From: DATARH01 sp963734125
GTDB taxonomy: Bacteria; Pseudomonadota; Alphaproteobacteria; ATCC43930; CGMCC-115725
Assembly (NCBI GenBank): GCA_963734125.1
Contig: CAVTGB010000035.1
Location: 35,081 to 99,080 of the forward strand
Reading direction: 5' to 3'
DNA length: 64,000 nt
The notes below the pieces were generated by a model, which ran no database searches, was not told where the DNA came from, and saw only the letters and a list, made by a program, of their open reading frames with translations. Shown piece by piece: positions 1-8,606 of the stretch. Numbering within the stretch: position 1 is the stretch's first letter; each line of letters begins with the position of its first letter. The translations under genes were made by a program, and so were the position numbers.

Positions 1-198
1 CTCGGGCGGCGCTTCTTCGAGCCCGGCAGTGTCGATCAGCCGGAAGGCGAGATCGGCGATATGCCCTGCCCCCTCGCGGCGGTCGCGGGTCACCCCGGGT
101 AGATCATCGACGAGCGCAAGCTGGCGGCCGACGAGCCGGTTGAACAGTGTCGACTTGCCGACATTGGGACGCCCGAGGATCGCGATGGTGAAAGACAT
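1..198 (-). CDS. der: GTPase Der (EngA), N-terminal part, runs off the window
   Basis: The first 66 codons read inward from an ATG at 198. They show the G1 P-loop GRPNVGKST at residues 9-17, the switch I stretch DDLPGVTRD and the G3 motif DTAGLEE. Der carries two GTPase domains in tandem and acts in assembly of the 50S ribosomal subunit; only the first half of domain one is inside the window. It lies downstream of the bamB-like gene on the same strand, an order common in Proteobacteria. The stop codon and second G domain are not visible. Confidence 0.93.
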   Translation of the reverse strand, partial: MSFTIAILGRPNVGKSTLFNRLVGRQLALVDDLPGVTRDRREGAGHIADLAFRLIDTAGLEEAPPE

Positions 199-268
199 TG
201 TCCCGAAACCACCAATCCAGCCGCCTGGAGGGATGCCCGCTGACGCGGGTGTGACGCGGGGCGGGCGA

Positions 269-1582
269 CTAACGATAGGCGGACAGATCGGCGTCGTCGT
301 TCAGCAAGTAAAGGACGTTGTTGGCGATAACCGGGGGCAGGTATCCGGCGGACATGTCCTGCTGGCCAACCACCTCGCCGGTCGCCGCCGATATCGAAAC
401 CGCTTGGCCCTGCGAGGACAGCACAATCAGGCGATTGCCGCCGAGCACCGGGCCGGCCCACACGATCGGGTCAGATTTTTCCTTCTCGTCCTCATAGCGC
501 TGCAGCTGGTGTACCCACCGCACCTTGCCGGCGTCGCGCGTCAGACAGACCAGTTCGTTGTCGTTGGCCAGCACGAAAACATATTCGCCCGCGACCCACG
601 GGCTGTGGCTGCTGGCGATGTCCTGTTCCCACACCCGGTCCCCGGTGCGCAGATCGATCGCCGCCATCCGCGCGCTATGGCTGACGGCGAAAACCCTGCC
701 GCGATCAATGACCGGGCGGCCGCGTATATCGGCGAGCCCGGCCACCGCGTTGGCGCTCCGGGTCGCGGCCAGATTGTCCGACCACAAGGCGCGGCCATTC
801 TCGACGCGCAGCGCGAAGAGCTCCCCCGAGCTATAGGGAGCAAGCACGATTTCACCCTCGACCGCCGGGCTGGCGCCACCGAGGAGTCCCGCGGTCTCGG
901 GAATGCCGTTTTGCGACCACAGATGCTTGCCGTCCTCGACCGCCAGGGCATTCAGCTCGTTGTCGACGGTTACGGCGAAGATGCGGCCGTCCGCCACGGT
1001 TGGCGGCGCGTGAACGGGTGAACTCACGCTTTTGCGCCAGATCACCTTGCCGTCGGCCGGGTCGAGCGCCAGCACCTCGGCATAGCCGGTGGCGACGTAA
1101 ACGCGGTCTTTCCACCACGCCGGTCCGCCGCCAAAGGCGTTACCGCGCTGGTCCTCGGGTTTGAGGTCGACCTGCCAGATGCGGTTGCCTGTGCCGGCAT
1201 CGAGGGCGCTGAGCTGGACGCCGCCATCCATCGCGAAGACCCGGCCGCCGGCGATGACCGGCTGCGACATCACCTTGGTATAACGCGAGGAGCCGTCGCC
1301 GATGTTCGTGTTCCAGGCGCGCGCGAGTTGTGCGGGGAGCGCGGGGTGACCCATCGTATGGGCAGGGTTGCCGCCCGGTTCCGGCCAGTCCGCGTTGACT
1401 GCGGGCGGCGGGAGGGTGACGGGAGTGGCGGCGAGCTTGGGGTCCGGCTCGACGCCGCCGCCGATCCCCAGCACCGAAATCCGCTCGCCGGGCAGCGGCT
1501 GTTTGCGGTCCTTGAAGAGGCCGCATCCGGCGGCGCCAAACGACAACAGCAGCGCGGCGAAATCGCGTCGGTTGATTGCCAA
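269..1582 (-). CDS. bamB: BamB-like outer-membrane assembly lipoprotein (PQQ-type beta-propeller)
   Basis: 437 residues. The N-terminus has a short hydrophobic stretch ending in AAGC with Cys20 as candidate lipidation site, so it is probably a periplasm-facing lipoprotein. The rest is a chain of propeller blades marked by repeats such as TGNRIWQVD, DGKVIWRKS, DGKHLWSQ, NGRALWSDN and TGDRVWEQD. BamB is the propeller accessory of the BAM complex that inserts beta-barrel proteins into the outer membrane. The only start near the signal region is TTG at 1582. It follows the yfgM-like gene by 10 bases and precedes der, the usual yfgM-bamB-der order. Assignment to BamB rests on the fold plus this synteny. 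Confidence 0.85.
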   Translation of the reverse strand: MAINRRDFAALLLSFGAAGCGLFKDRKQPLPGERISVLGIGGGVEPDPKLAATPVTLPPPAVNADWPEPGGNPAHTMGHPALPAQLARAWNTNIGDGSSRYTKVMSQPVIAGGRVFAMDGGVQLSALDAGTGNRIWQVDLKPEDQRGNAFGGGPAWWKDRVYVATGYAEVLALDPADGKVIWRKSVSSPVHAPPTVADGRIFAVTVDNELNALAVEDGKHLWSQNGIPETAGLLGGASPAVEGEIVLAPYSSGELFALRVENGRALWSDNLAATRSANAVAGLADIRGRPVIDRGRVFAVSHSARMAAIDLRTGDRVWEQDIASSHSPWVAGEYVFVLANDNELVCLTRDAGKVRWVHQLQRYEDEKEKSDPIVWAGPVLGGNRLIVLSSQGQAVSISAATGEVVGQQDMSAGYLPPVIANNVLYLLNDDADLSAYR

Positions 1583-1592
1583 CGGAGGCTGC

Positions 1593-2234
1593 CTAGGATT
1601 TCAGCGCGGCGGCCATCTCGGCGGCTCGGGCGCGCAGCCCCGGCGGCGCCGCGAGGTCGTCGGCGAGCTCTTTGTAGATCGCCAGGGCGCCGCCGCGGTC
1701 GCCCGCTTTGAGCTTTGCCGCGGCGGTCAGGTCGAGGGCGCTGGCGCGCCACGGATTGTCCGCCGCGGTCAGCGGCTTCAGGCGCTCGATCGCGGCCGAC
1801 GCATCGCCGTCCGCAAGCCCCTCACTGACCGACAACAACACCGCCAGACCGCGGAATTCGGGTTCGATGCCGGAGGAGCCGGCGAGCTTGTCATAGGCGG
1901 CCACCGCCGCCTTCCTGTCGCCGCTTTTGCCCAACAGCTCGGCTTCCTCGAAGGCGGCCAGCACACTGTAGCCGCCGCCCTCACCGGCCAATTGGGCAAA
2001 AACCTTCGCCGCCTCGCCGTCCTTGCCCGCGCGGGCCAGAGCCAGCGCACTCGAATAGCGCTGCCCCTGGGCCTGGCGCTCGGACGCCTCGTGGTCGCGC
2101 CAGGCGACGACCCCCCCGGCGATGAGGATCGCCAGCACCGCGACGGCGATCACGTATTTCCCGTAAAGCTGCCATAGCTTCAACAGGTTGTCGCGACGCA
2201 GCTCGTCCTCGATTTCGCGGAAAATATCGCTCAC
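1593..2234 (-). CDS. YfgM-like tetratricopeptide membrane protein
   Basis: 213 residues from a GTG start at 2234. A cytoplasmic N-terminus (MSDIFREIEDELRRD) leads into one membrane segment around residues 28-47 (AVAVLAILIAGGVVAW) and then an alanine-rich helical domain with TPR-like spacing. This matches the YfgM family, an ancillary factor of the SecYEG/PpiD envelope pathway. It is the first gene of a minus-strand unit yfgM-bamB-der, with 10 bases to bamB. The bacterial role is known mainly from enterobacteria; its role here is inferred. Confidence 0.82.
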   Translation of the reverse strand: MSDIFREIEDELRRDNLLKLWQLYGKYVIAVAVLAILIAGGVVAWRDHEASERQAQGQRYSSALALARAGKDGEAAKVFAQLAGEGGGYSVLAAFEEAELLGKSGDRKAAVAAYDKLAGSSGIEPEFRGLAVLLSVSEGLADGDASAAIERLKPLTAADNPWRASALDLTAAAKLKAGDRGGALAIYKELADDLAAPPGLRARAAEMAAALKS

Positions 2235-2443
2235 GCACGCCCCAACGCCGCCGGGTCAAGAGTGGGCACCATATCCGCTCGGCCGCAGCGAGGCAAACCG
2301 CGCCGCCGCGAACCGGGGGCAGCAAGGTGGGGCAACCGGTCGCACCGTCGCCACGCCCCGGGGCGGCCGCGCAGCCGTCAGACGGCTGGACGCTGCGGCG
2401 GAAATCGGCAAAATGACAGAAGGATGACAACAGACGGTCGGCG

Positions 2444-2839
2444 ATGACCCTCAACAATGCGACGGTGCTGCCTCTGCGGGATAATCGCCGCCAGCGCCAT
2501 CCCCTCTATTTCACCCGCTCCGAGCTGAACCAGCTCCTGGGGCTGTACAGCCGCAACGTTGCCCGCGGGATCTGGCGCGATTACGCGATCGACCATCGCG
2601 ACGGTCAGGCGCTGTTTTCGGTGTTCCGCCATACCCACGAGCGCGCCGCCTATACGATCGTCAAATCGCTCGGCCCGATCCCGTCGCCCGCCCAGCCCGA
2701 GTTCACCGTCATGAGCGGCCGCCAGCGTCTGCGCGCGGCAGGGAGCCTCACAGACGCTCTCTATTATTTCCGCTCCAAGCTTGCGGCGGTCCCGAGCGGA
2801 CCGGTCAAGGGTGACAACGGCGCCGCGATAGTCCGCTAG
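2444..2839 (+). CDS. DUF2794 family protein
   Basis: 131 residues, no signal peptide or membrane segment. The core (FTRSELNQLLGLYSRNVA, then GIWRDYAIDH and ALFSVFR) matches the DUF2794 signature found almost only in Alphaproteobacteria. Function unknown. It is a single gene, divergent from the yfgM-like gene (about 210 bases between starts) and convergent with the amidohydrolase. The ATG at 2444 gives the usual short polar leader before the domain; no strong Shine-Dalgarno is visible. Confidence 0.75.
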   Translation: MTLNNATVLPLRDNRRQRHPLYFTRSELNQLLGLYSRNVARGIWRDYAIDHRDGQALFSVFRHTHERAAYTIVKSLGPIPSPAQPEFTVMSGRQRLRAAGSLTDALYYFRSKLAAVPSGPVKGDNGAAIVR

Positions 2840-2866
2840 TCACCAAAGCGGCGGACGGCCGGCTCT

Positions 2867-4012
2867 TCAAGCCCGGGTGGTCAGCCGCGCCAGGTCGAAA
2901 TTGTAGATGCGCGCGGTGTTGCCGCCGACGATCTTGGCTTGTTCGTCATCCGGCACGCCCGCCAGGATCTCCGCCAGGATCTTGTGCGATTGGGGAAAGG
3001 TCAACTCGCTGTGCGGATAGTCCGAGCCCCACATCATGTTGTCGACGCCAATAATTTCGCGCAGACGAATGCCGACGGCGTCCTCCTGGAAACTCAGGAC
3101 GACGTTGCGGCGGAAGAAGTCGCTCGGGCGCATGCCGTCCCGAAACCGGTAGAACGCCTCGTCGTGGCGCTCGCGGTAGGTGTAGTCCATCGTCGAGATG
3201 AGGTGGGGCGCCCAGGACAGCTCGAACTCGACGATCGCCACTCTGAGGCGCGGATGACGCTCGAAGACGCCGGAGAAGATGAGGTCGCACAAGGATAGCG
3301 CCGGATAGAAGGCCTTGGTCGCGCGGCTGCTGGCATCGCGCAGCGTCGGCTCGCCCACCCCGCGAATCTTGCCCTGGCGCCGCGTTGCCGTGTGCAGGCT
3401 TAACGGCAGGCCGAGCTCCGCGGCGGCAGCCCAGAACTTCTCATATCCGGGCCCGTCATAGCGGCGGTCCTCGGGTGGATACTCGGTGATCATCGCGCCG
3501 CAGAGGCCGAGGCGGGCGGCGCGCTCCAACTCCCTCACCCCGTCGGCGACGTCGTCGAGGTTGATCATCGCGATGCCCTTTAACCGGGCAGGATCGGCGC
3601 GGCAGAACTCGGCGAGCCAGTCGTTATAGGCGCGAAAGATCGCGGACATCAGCTTCGTGTCCGCCACCTTGAAGTAAAACAGCCCCTGGCTCGGATAAAG
3701 GACTTCGCCGGCCACTCCATCGAGCGCCATGTCCGCGAGGTGCTGCTCGGGGTCGTACCCGCCGCGGAGCACGTCCTCGAAGCGCCCGCGGGCGGTGATC
3801 GTCTCGGGAGCCTCGAACCGCGCGCCGGCGTTCGAGATGAGGCCGATCCCGGACAGCACCTGATCCTTCTCGACGATGATGTGGTCGGCGCCGTCGATCC
3901 GCTCGATCCGCGGTGCCCGATCGCGGAACGCCCGGTCGATGCGGGTCTGCCACAGATCGGGCGGTTCGAACACATGCGAATCGGACGAGAGAATGAGGGG
4001 CAACATCGCCAT
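2867..4012 (-). CDS. Amidohydrolase family protein (ACMSD-like TIM barrel)
   Basis: 381 residues. The order of motifs fits the amidohydrolase-2 family of metal-dependent hydrolases and decarboxylases: N-terminal SSDSHVFEP (metal-binding DxH), LSLHTATRR near the middle, HPRLRVAIVE, and C-terminal GSDYPHSE, whose Asp is the usual catalytic residue. The substrate cannot be read from sequence. The gene is followed upstream on the same strand by the aminotransferase after a 65-base gap. A second ATG six bases downstream is an equally possible start. Confidence 0.83.
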   Translation of the reverse strand: MAMLPLILSSDSHVFEPPDLWQTRIDRAFRDRAPRIERIDGADHIIVEKDQVLSGIGLISNAGARFEAPETITARGRFEDVLRGGYDPEQHLADMALDGVAGEVLYPSQGLFYFKVADTKLMSAIFRAYNDWLAEFCRADPARLKGIAMINLDDVADGVRELERAARLGLCGAMITEYPPEDRRYDGPGYEKFWAAAAELGLPLSLHTATRRQGKIRGVGEPTLRDASSRATKAFYPALSLCDLIFSGVFERHPRLRVAIVEFELSWAPHLISTMDYTYRERHDEAFYRFRDGMRPSDFFRRNVVLSFQEDAVGIRLREIIGVDNMMWGSDYPHSELTFPQSHKILAEILAGVPDDEQAKIVGGNTARIYNFDLARLTTRA

Positions 4013-4077
4013 CGCCTTTCCGACTTAATCAGTCTGCACCAGCTTTGGCGACCGGCCAAACGGCTAGGTCGCCGCAA

Positions 4078-5265
4078 TCAAGTGTCGAGCGCGCCGAGGT
4101 ATTCAAGGGCGGCGGCGACGCCACCGGCGCGGTGCGGGATGCCGGTGCGGTCGAGGCCCATCTCGACCCCGCACAGCGTGCCGCACAGCATCAGATCGTT
4201 GAAATGGCCGAGATGGCCGATGCGAAAGATCTTGCCTCGGAGGCGGCCGAGCCCGGTGCCGAGCGACATGTCGAACGCCTCGAGGATGATCTCGCGCAGC
4301 CGATCGGCATCATGGCCCTCGGGCACCATGACCGCGGTCAAGGAGCTCGAATAGTCGCGCGGATCGGCGCACAGAACCTCGAGCCCCCAGGCCTTGACGG
4401 CGCGCCGGGTCGCCTCGGCGTGGCGCGTATGGCGGCGGAAAACGGCCGGCAGCCCCTCTTCGTCGACGAGCATCCTCAGCGCCTCGCGCAGTCCATAGAG
4501 GAGGTTGGTCGCCGGCGTATAGGGGAAGAACCCGGTGGTCCCGGTCTCGCTCATCGCCTGCCAGTCCCAGTAGGAGCGCGTGAGCTTTGCGGTTTTGCCC
4601 GCCGCCATCGCCTTAGCGGAAACGGCGTTGAAGCCGAGCCCGGGCGGCAGCATCAACCCTTTCTGCGAACCCGCCACCGTCACGTCGACCCCCCATTCGT
4701 CGTGCCGGTAATCGATGGAGGCGAGGGATGAGATCGTATCGACCATCAGAAGCGCCGGATGGCGCGCCGCGTCGATCGCCGCGCGGATCTCCGGAATGCG
4801 GCTGATGACCCCGGTCGAAGTTTCGTTGTGGACGACGCAGACCGCCTTCAGCCGATGCTCGGGGTCCCGGGCGAGCCGGTCGGCGACTTGCGCCGGGTCG
4901 ACACCGTGCCGCCAGTCGCCGGGGACGAACTCGATATCGAGCCCGAGCCGCGTCGCCATCTGCCGCCACAGGCTGGCGAAGTGACCGGTCTCGAACATCA
5001 GCACCTTGTCGCCCGGCGACAACGTGTTGACGAGCGCGGCTTCCCAGGCCCCGGTACCCGATGAGGGATAGACGACGACCGTGCCGGCGGTCTGGAAAAC
5101 CCGCCGCATTCCGGCGACGATCTCCTTGCCGAGCTCGGCGAATTCGGGGCCGCGGTGATCGATCGTCGGCATCGCGATCGCCTGCAGCACGCGGTCGGGC
5201 ACATTGGTCGGGCCGGGGATCTGCAGGAAATGGCGACCGGTATGGCCGGGCGTCTGGTTTTTCAT
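4078..5265 (-). CDS. sgaA: Serine-glyoxylate aminotransferase (class V, PLP-dependent)
   Basis: 395 residues from ATG 5265, the typical length for the family; the open frame upstream of this ATG has no homology-like sequence. The N-terminus has the family hallmark HFLQIPGPTNVPDRVL, followed by DHRGPEF and the PLP-lysine segment GSQKGLMLPPGL with Lys202. The enzyme transfers the amino group of serine to glyoxylate, giving hydroxypyruvate and glycine, and acts in the serine cycle or photorespiration-like glyoxylate removal. No other serine-cycle gene is in the window, so the alternative of an alanine- or aspartate-glyoxylate aminotransferase remains open. Confidence 0.88.
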   Translation of the reverse strand: MKNQTPGHTGRHFLQIPGPTNVPDRVLQAIAMPTIDHRGPEFAELGKEIVAGMRRVFQTAGTVVVYPSSGTGAWEAALVNTLSPGDKVLMFETGHFASLWRQMATRLGLDIEFVPGDWRHGVDPAQVADRLARDPEHRLKAVCVVHNETSTGVISRIPEIRAAIDAARHPALLMVDTISSLASIDYRHDEWGVDVTVAGSQKGLMLPPGLGFNAVSAKAMAAGKTAKLTRSYWDWQAMSETGTTGFFPYTPATNLLYGLREALRMLVDEEGLPAVFRRHTRHAEATRRAVKAWGLEVLCADPRDYSSSLTAVMVPEGHDADRLREIILEAFDMSLGTGLGRLRGKIFRIGHLGHFNDLMLCGTLCGVEMGLDRTGIPHRAGGVAAALEYLGALDT

Positions 5266-5494
5266 CGCATGAACTCGCAGCGCAGGATGGGCGGGGGCGC
5301 AGTGTGGCGGGGAACGGCGCTGCCGACAATGGCCCGCGCACGCCGCCCATTGCTGATTATCGGTCGCAATGACATGGATCAAGGTGGCCGTCCAGGCGTT
5401 GGCCGACGTTGCAATTTGTGCGTCGGCGCGATCACCGGCGGGCAGCGCCGAACCGGGGGCGGGTCCCAGCGACACGATAACGGAGGATGATGAC

Positions 5495-6037
5495 GTGAAC
5501 AGCATCAGCAAGCGCACGGCACCGGCTATTGCGGGCGCCGGGAGCCTTCTCGTCCTTGTTCTGGTATCGGCCGGGCTATTGGTCGGGGCCCCTGGACCTG
5601 CCCGCGCCAGCGGGTCGCCGGCCGGCGGGTTGCTGGCTCAGGCCGCTCCGGCCCCGCCCGCGCCTGCCGCGGCGACCCCGGCGCCGCAAACGCAGGGTCC
5701 GCTCGTGCGCGTCGAAGCCCGGATAACCGAGCTTCACAAGGAGTTTCAGATCACCCCCGCACAGGAACCACTGTTCAAGGCCTACGCCGATGTGCTGCGC
5801 AGCAACGCGCAAACGATGGACGCTCTCTTTCAGGAACGGGCGAAGAGCACTGACACCAGCGCGATCGGCGAGCTGCGCTGGTATTCGCGGCTGACCACGG
5901 CGCATGGCGACGCTCTGGGCAAACTCGTCCCGGTGTTCGACGCGCTCTACCAGAGCATGTCGGACCCGCAGAAAAAGGCCGCCGACAAGGTCTTCGCGCA
6001 GCTCCGGCAGCGACGGCAGCCGCGCGAGGCGCACTAA
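5495..6037 (+). CDS. Secreted Spy/LTXXQ-like periplasmic protein
   Basis: 180 residues from GTG 5495, chosen because CGGAGG lies eight bases upstream; the longer frame has no ribosome site. Residues 10-40 are a signal peptide (LLVLVLVSAGLLVGA) ending at an Ala-rich cleavage region. A Pro/Ala linker follows, then a helical domain with ITPAQEPLFKAYADVL and LYQSMSDPQKKAADKVF, which resemble the paired LTxxQ motifs of the Spy/CpxP family of periplasmic chaperones and sensors. The match is to the motif pattern only. Confidence 0.72.
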   Translation: MNSISKRTAPAIAGAGSLLVLVLVSAGLLVGAPGPARASGSPAGGLLAQAAPAPPAPAAATPAPQTQGPLVRVEARITELHKEFQITPAQEPLFKAYADVLRSNAQTMDALFQERAKSTDTSAIGELRWYSRLTTAHGDALGKLVPVFDALYQSMSDPQKKAADKVFAQLRQRRQPREAH

Positions 6038-6190
6038 GGGCACGGTGTTCCCGGCGATTACCGCGCCGCCTCGTAAGGACGCGATCAAGCCGATGTCAGA
6101 GCGGCCGATCGGTCCGAGCCGCCCGGCCGGTTGGCGCGCGCACGGCGAAAGCGGCGAATGCTTCTCGGTGGAGCGCTGCTCCAGGAGGCC

Positions 6191-6538
6191 ATGATGGTAC
6201 AGGTCAAAATTCTTCCGCGAACCGTTCTCTTGCTCGGCAGCCTCGCTCTCGTTGTCGCCGCTTCCGCGATAAGCCAGCGCGCATCTGCGCAATACGCCTA
6301 TCAATGCCCGGCCGGATACTACTACGTGGCGGGATACGGCTGCGCGCCCCTGTCTTATTACTATGGTTCGCCCGGTTACATTTACCCCGATACGGGTTTT
6401 GGCTTCTTCTATGGTGGCGGATGGGGCGGCGGATACCGCGGCGGCGGATGGGGCGGCGGATACCGTGGCGGCAGTGGGCACGGTGGCGGCGGTGGGCACG
6501 GTGGTGGCGGGCGCGGCGGTGGCGGGCGCCATCGCTGA
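6191..6538 (+). CDS. Small secreted glycine-rich protein
   Basis: 115 residues from ATG 6191, preceded by AGGAGG at 6183-6188. It has a clear signal peptide (VLLLGSLALVVAASA) with likely cleavage after the ASA of QRASA. The mature protein starts with a Tyr/Cys segment (QCPAGYYYVAGYGCAP) and ends in a low-complexity tail of GGG-W/Y/H repeats with a basic His-Arg end. Such proteins are common in Rhodospirillales and Rhizobiales and lack a known function; the Gly/Tyr/His tail suggests a surface or metal-binding role, which is only inference. Confidence 0.7.
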   Translation: MMVQVKILPRTVLLLGSLALVVAASAISQRASAQYAYQCPAGYYYVAGYGCAPLSYYYGSPGYIYPDTGFGFFYGGGWGGGYRGGGWGGGYRGGSGHGGGGGHGGGGRGGGGRHR

Positions 6539-6550
6539 CCCGACCAGTGT

Positions 6551-6748
6551 TCAGGGGCGCGGCGGCACCTCGATCGGGGCGCAGTTGCGCCGCCCCGACA
6601 TCAGGCAGTCTTCGAGGTTGGCTTTATTTCTGAGCTCGCGGACCAGGATCACCCCGGCGATCGCCAGGACGAGGATCACGATAAATCCCATCAGCGCCGC
6701 CGTCCGGCGCGCCGCGTCGTCATTGTCGTCTGAGCCGCGCTCATCCAT
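6551..6748 (-). CDS. Small single-pass membrane protein
   Basis: 65 residues: an acidic, polar N-terminus (MDERGSDDNDDAARR), one strong membrane helix at about 19-37 (LMGFIVILVLAIAGVILV) and a short tail with two Cys and a Pro-rich end. I do not recognise a family. The charge pattern and clean hydrophobic core argue for a real gene. It stands alone, convergent with the glycine-rich protein gene. Confidence 0.55.
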   Translation of the reverse strand: MDERGSDDNDDAARRTAALMGFIVILVLAIAGVILVRELRNKANLEDCLMSGRRNCAPIEVPPRP

Positions 6749-6902
6749 GGTATTCGCCCGGGCCCGGCAGGCGCTCCGCCGGCGCCGCGCCGAGTGTACC
6801 GTGCCGCGGCGGATTTACGACGGTGTTGCCGGCTCCACCACCCCGCGCCCGTTGACCCGCGTCGCACTTTCGCTGGCGGCGCATCGGCGCTAGGGTCGGG
6901 CG

Positions 6903-8216
6903 ATGCCGCCCAGCGCGGAGGCCGCCGTGCCCGACCCTCTGTCCTTGTCCGCCCGCGATGCCGCGCGGGAGATCGCCGCCGGAAGGCTCAGCGCCGAGGC
7001 GCTCGTCAGCGCCTGTCTCGAGCGCATCGCCGCGCGCGAGCCGGTCGTCGGCGCCTGGCATTATCTCGACCGCGAGGCGGCGCTCGATGCCGCCCGTCGT
7101 TGTGACGCCTCCGAGCCGAAGGGGCCGCTGCACGGCATCCCGATCGCGGTCAAGGACCTGATCGACACCTCAGACATGCCGACCGGCTATGGCTCGGCAA
7201 TCTACGAGGGCCACCGCCCGGCGGCAGACGCGGCCTGCGTCGCATTGGCGCGGGCGGCCGGGGCGATCGTTCTCGGCAAGACGGTCACCACCGAATTTGC
7301 CTGCTTTACGGCGGGCAGGACCGCCAATCCACGTAACCTGGCGCATACCCCGGGCGGGTCGTCGAGTGGATCGGCCGCCGCGGTCGCCGACTTGATGGTG
7401 CCGCTGGCGCTCGGCACGCAGACCGCCGGATCGGTGATCCGCCCCGCGTCGTACTGCGGCGTCGTCGGTTTCAAGCCGAGCTTCGGGCTCATTCCGCGCG
7501 CCGGGGTGAAACCGCTCGCCGACAGCCTCGACACGGTGGGCACGATGGCGAGGAACGTCGCCGACGCCGCGTTTTTTGCCGGGGTGCTCGCCGGCCGCTC
7601 CGCGCTGCGCGAGATTGCGATGCCCGATTCCCCACCGCGCTTCGGCTTTTACCGGACGCCGATGTGGGAGGAAGCGGAACCGGCCACCGTGGCAGCGCTC
7701 GACCATGCCCGCGTTGCCTTGGAACGCGCCGGCGCCCGCCTCGCCGAGATCGCCGTCGCCCCCGAGCACCGCGGGCTGACCGCCGCGCAGGACACCATCA
7801 TGGGGTTTGAGCTGGTGCGCGGGCTCGCCTTTGAGCGCTTGCAGCACAGCGCCGAATTGTCGCCGCGGCTCGCCCAGCTGCTCGATAGTGGGATGAGCGT
7901 CGGCGCCGACACTTATGACGCTGCGTGCGCCGAGACCGCGGCGGCAAGGCAGCGGCTCGACGGGTTTTTCGGGCCGTGCGAGGCGATGCTGGCGCCGGCC
8001 GCACCGGGCGAGGCGCCAGAGGGCCTCGGCTATACCGGCAACCCGGTGTTCAGCCGGATGTGGACCCTGCTCGGGGTGCCCTGCGTCACCCTGCCTGCGA
8101 TCTGGGGGAAAAGCGGGCTGCCGACCGGGATCCAGCTGATCGGCCGGCCCGGACGGGATGCGCAGCTGATGGCGGCCGCGTTGTTCGTAGAACGCGCGTT
8201 GGCCGAGGCGGCATGA
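6903..8216 (+). CDS. Amidase (amidase-signature family)
   Basis: 437 residues with the complete Ser-cisSer-Lys machinery: Lys84 in HGIPIAVKDLID, the Ser cluster in TPGGSSSGSAAAV (about 151-163) and the nucleophile Ser177 in TQTAGSVIRPAS. The family hydrolyses amides (aryl- or alkyl-amides, allophanate, Glu-tRNA partner GatA). No GatB or GatC neighbours are present and the length is below that of GatA, so a catabolic amidase is likelier. A GTG at 6927 with GGAGG close upstream is an alternative start. The stop overlaps the next start (ATGA). Confidence 0.87.
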   Translation: MPPSAEAAVPDPLSLSARDAAREIAAGRLSAEALVSACLERIAAREPVVGAWHYLDREAALDAARRCDASEPKGPLHGIPIAVKDLIDTSDMPTGYGSAIYEGHRPAADAACVALARAAGAIVLGKTVTTEFACFTAGRTANPRNLAHTPGGSSSGSAAAVADLMVPLALGTQTAGSVIRPASYCGVVGFKPSFGLIPRAGVKPLADSLDTVGTMARNVADAAFFAGVLAGRSALREIAMPDSPPRFGFYRTPMWEEAEPATVAALDHARVALERAGARLAEIAVAPEHRGLTAAQDTIMGFELVRGLAFERLQHSAELSPRLAQLLDSGMSVGADTYDAACAETAAARQRLDGFFGPCEAMLAPAAPGEAPEGLGYTGNPVFSRMWTLLGVPCVTLPAIWGKSGLPTGIQLIGRPGRDAQLMAAALFVERALAEAA

Positions 8217-8509
8217 CCGGGCGCAGCGCCGCGCTCGTGCTGACCTTCACGGCAACACTCGCCGGCTGCGGCGCGCTCGATCCCTACGCGGCCGCGCCCC
8301 GGGCGGCGCAGCCCGGGGCGCCCACGGGTCCGCGGGTGGCGATCTGCTACAATCCGCTCGAAACCTCGCTCGCCGAGGTAGAGACGCAGGCACAGCAGGA
8401 GTGCAGCGCCAATACGCTTGCCAAACAAGTCGACACCGATTGGTACCTGCAAAGCTGCCCGCTGCTGCTCCCGACCCACGCCACCTTCGTCTGCGCGGCG
8501 GCGAAGTAG
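8213..8509 (+). CDS. Small putative lipoprotein
   Basis: 98 residues, beginning within the amidase stop codon (ATGA overlap at 8213-8216), which suggests translational coupling. The N-terminus LVLTFTATLAGCGALD is a good lipobox signal with the Cys after LAG. The mature part has three further Cys (ICYNP, QECSAN, SCPLLL) that could form disulfides in the periplasm. No family recognised. Confidence 0.65.
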   Translation: MTGRSAALVLTFTATLAGCGALDPYAAAPRAAQPGAPTGPRVAICYNPLETSLAEVETQAQQECSANTLAKQVDTDWYLQSCPLLLPTHATFVCAAAK

Positions 8510-8606
8510 CCTGACCCGCCACCGCGCCGCCGCGCGACACACTGCGCAATGCGGATCGGCGTGCCATATGGTATCGTTGATATTCTCTTGTGGCGACGGC
8601 ACCCAG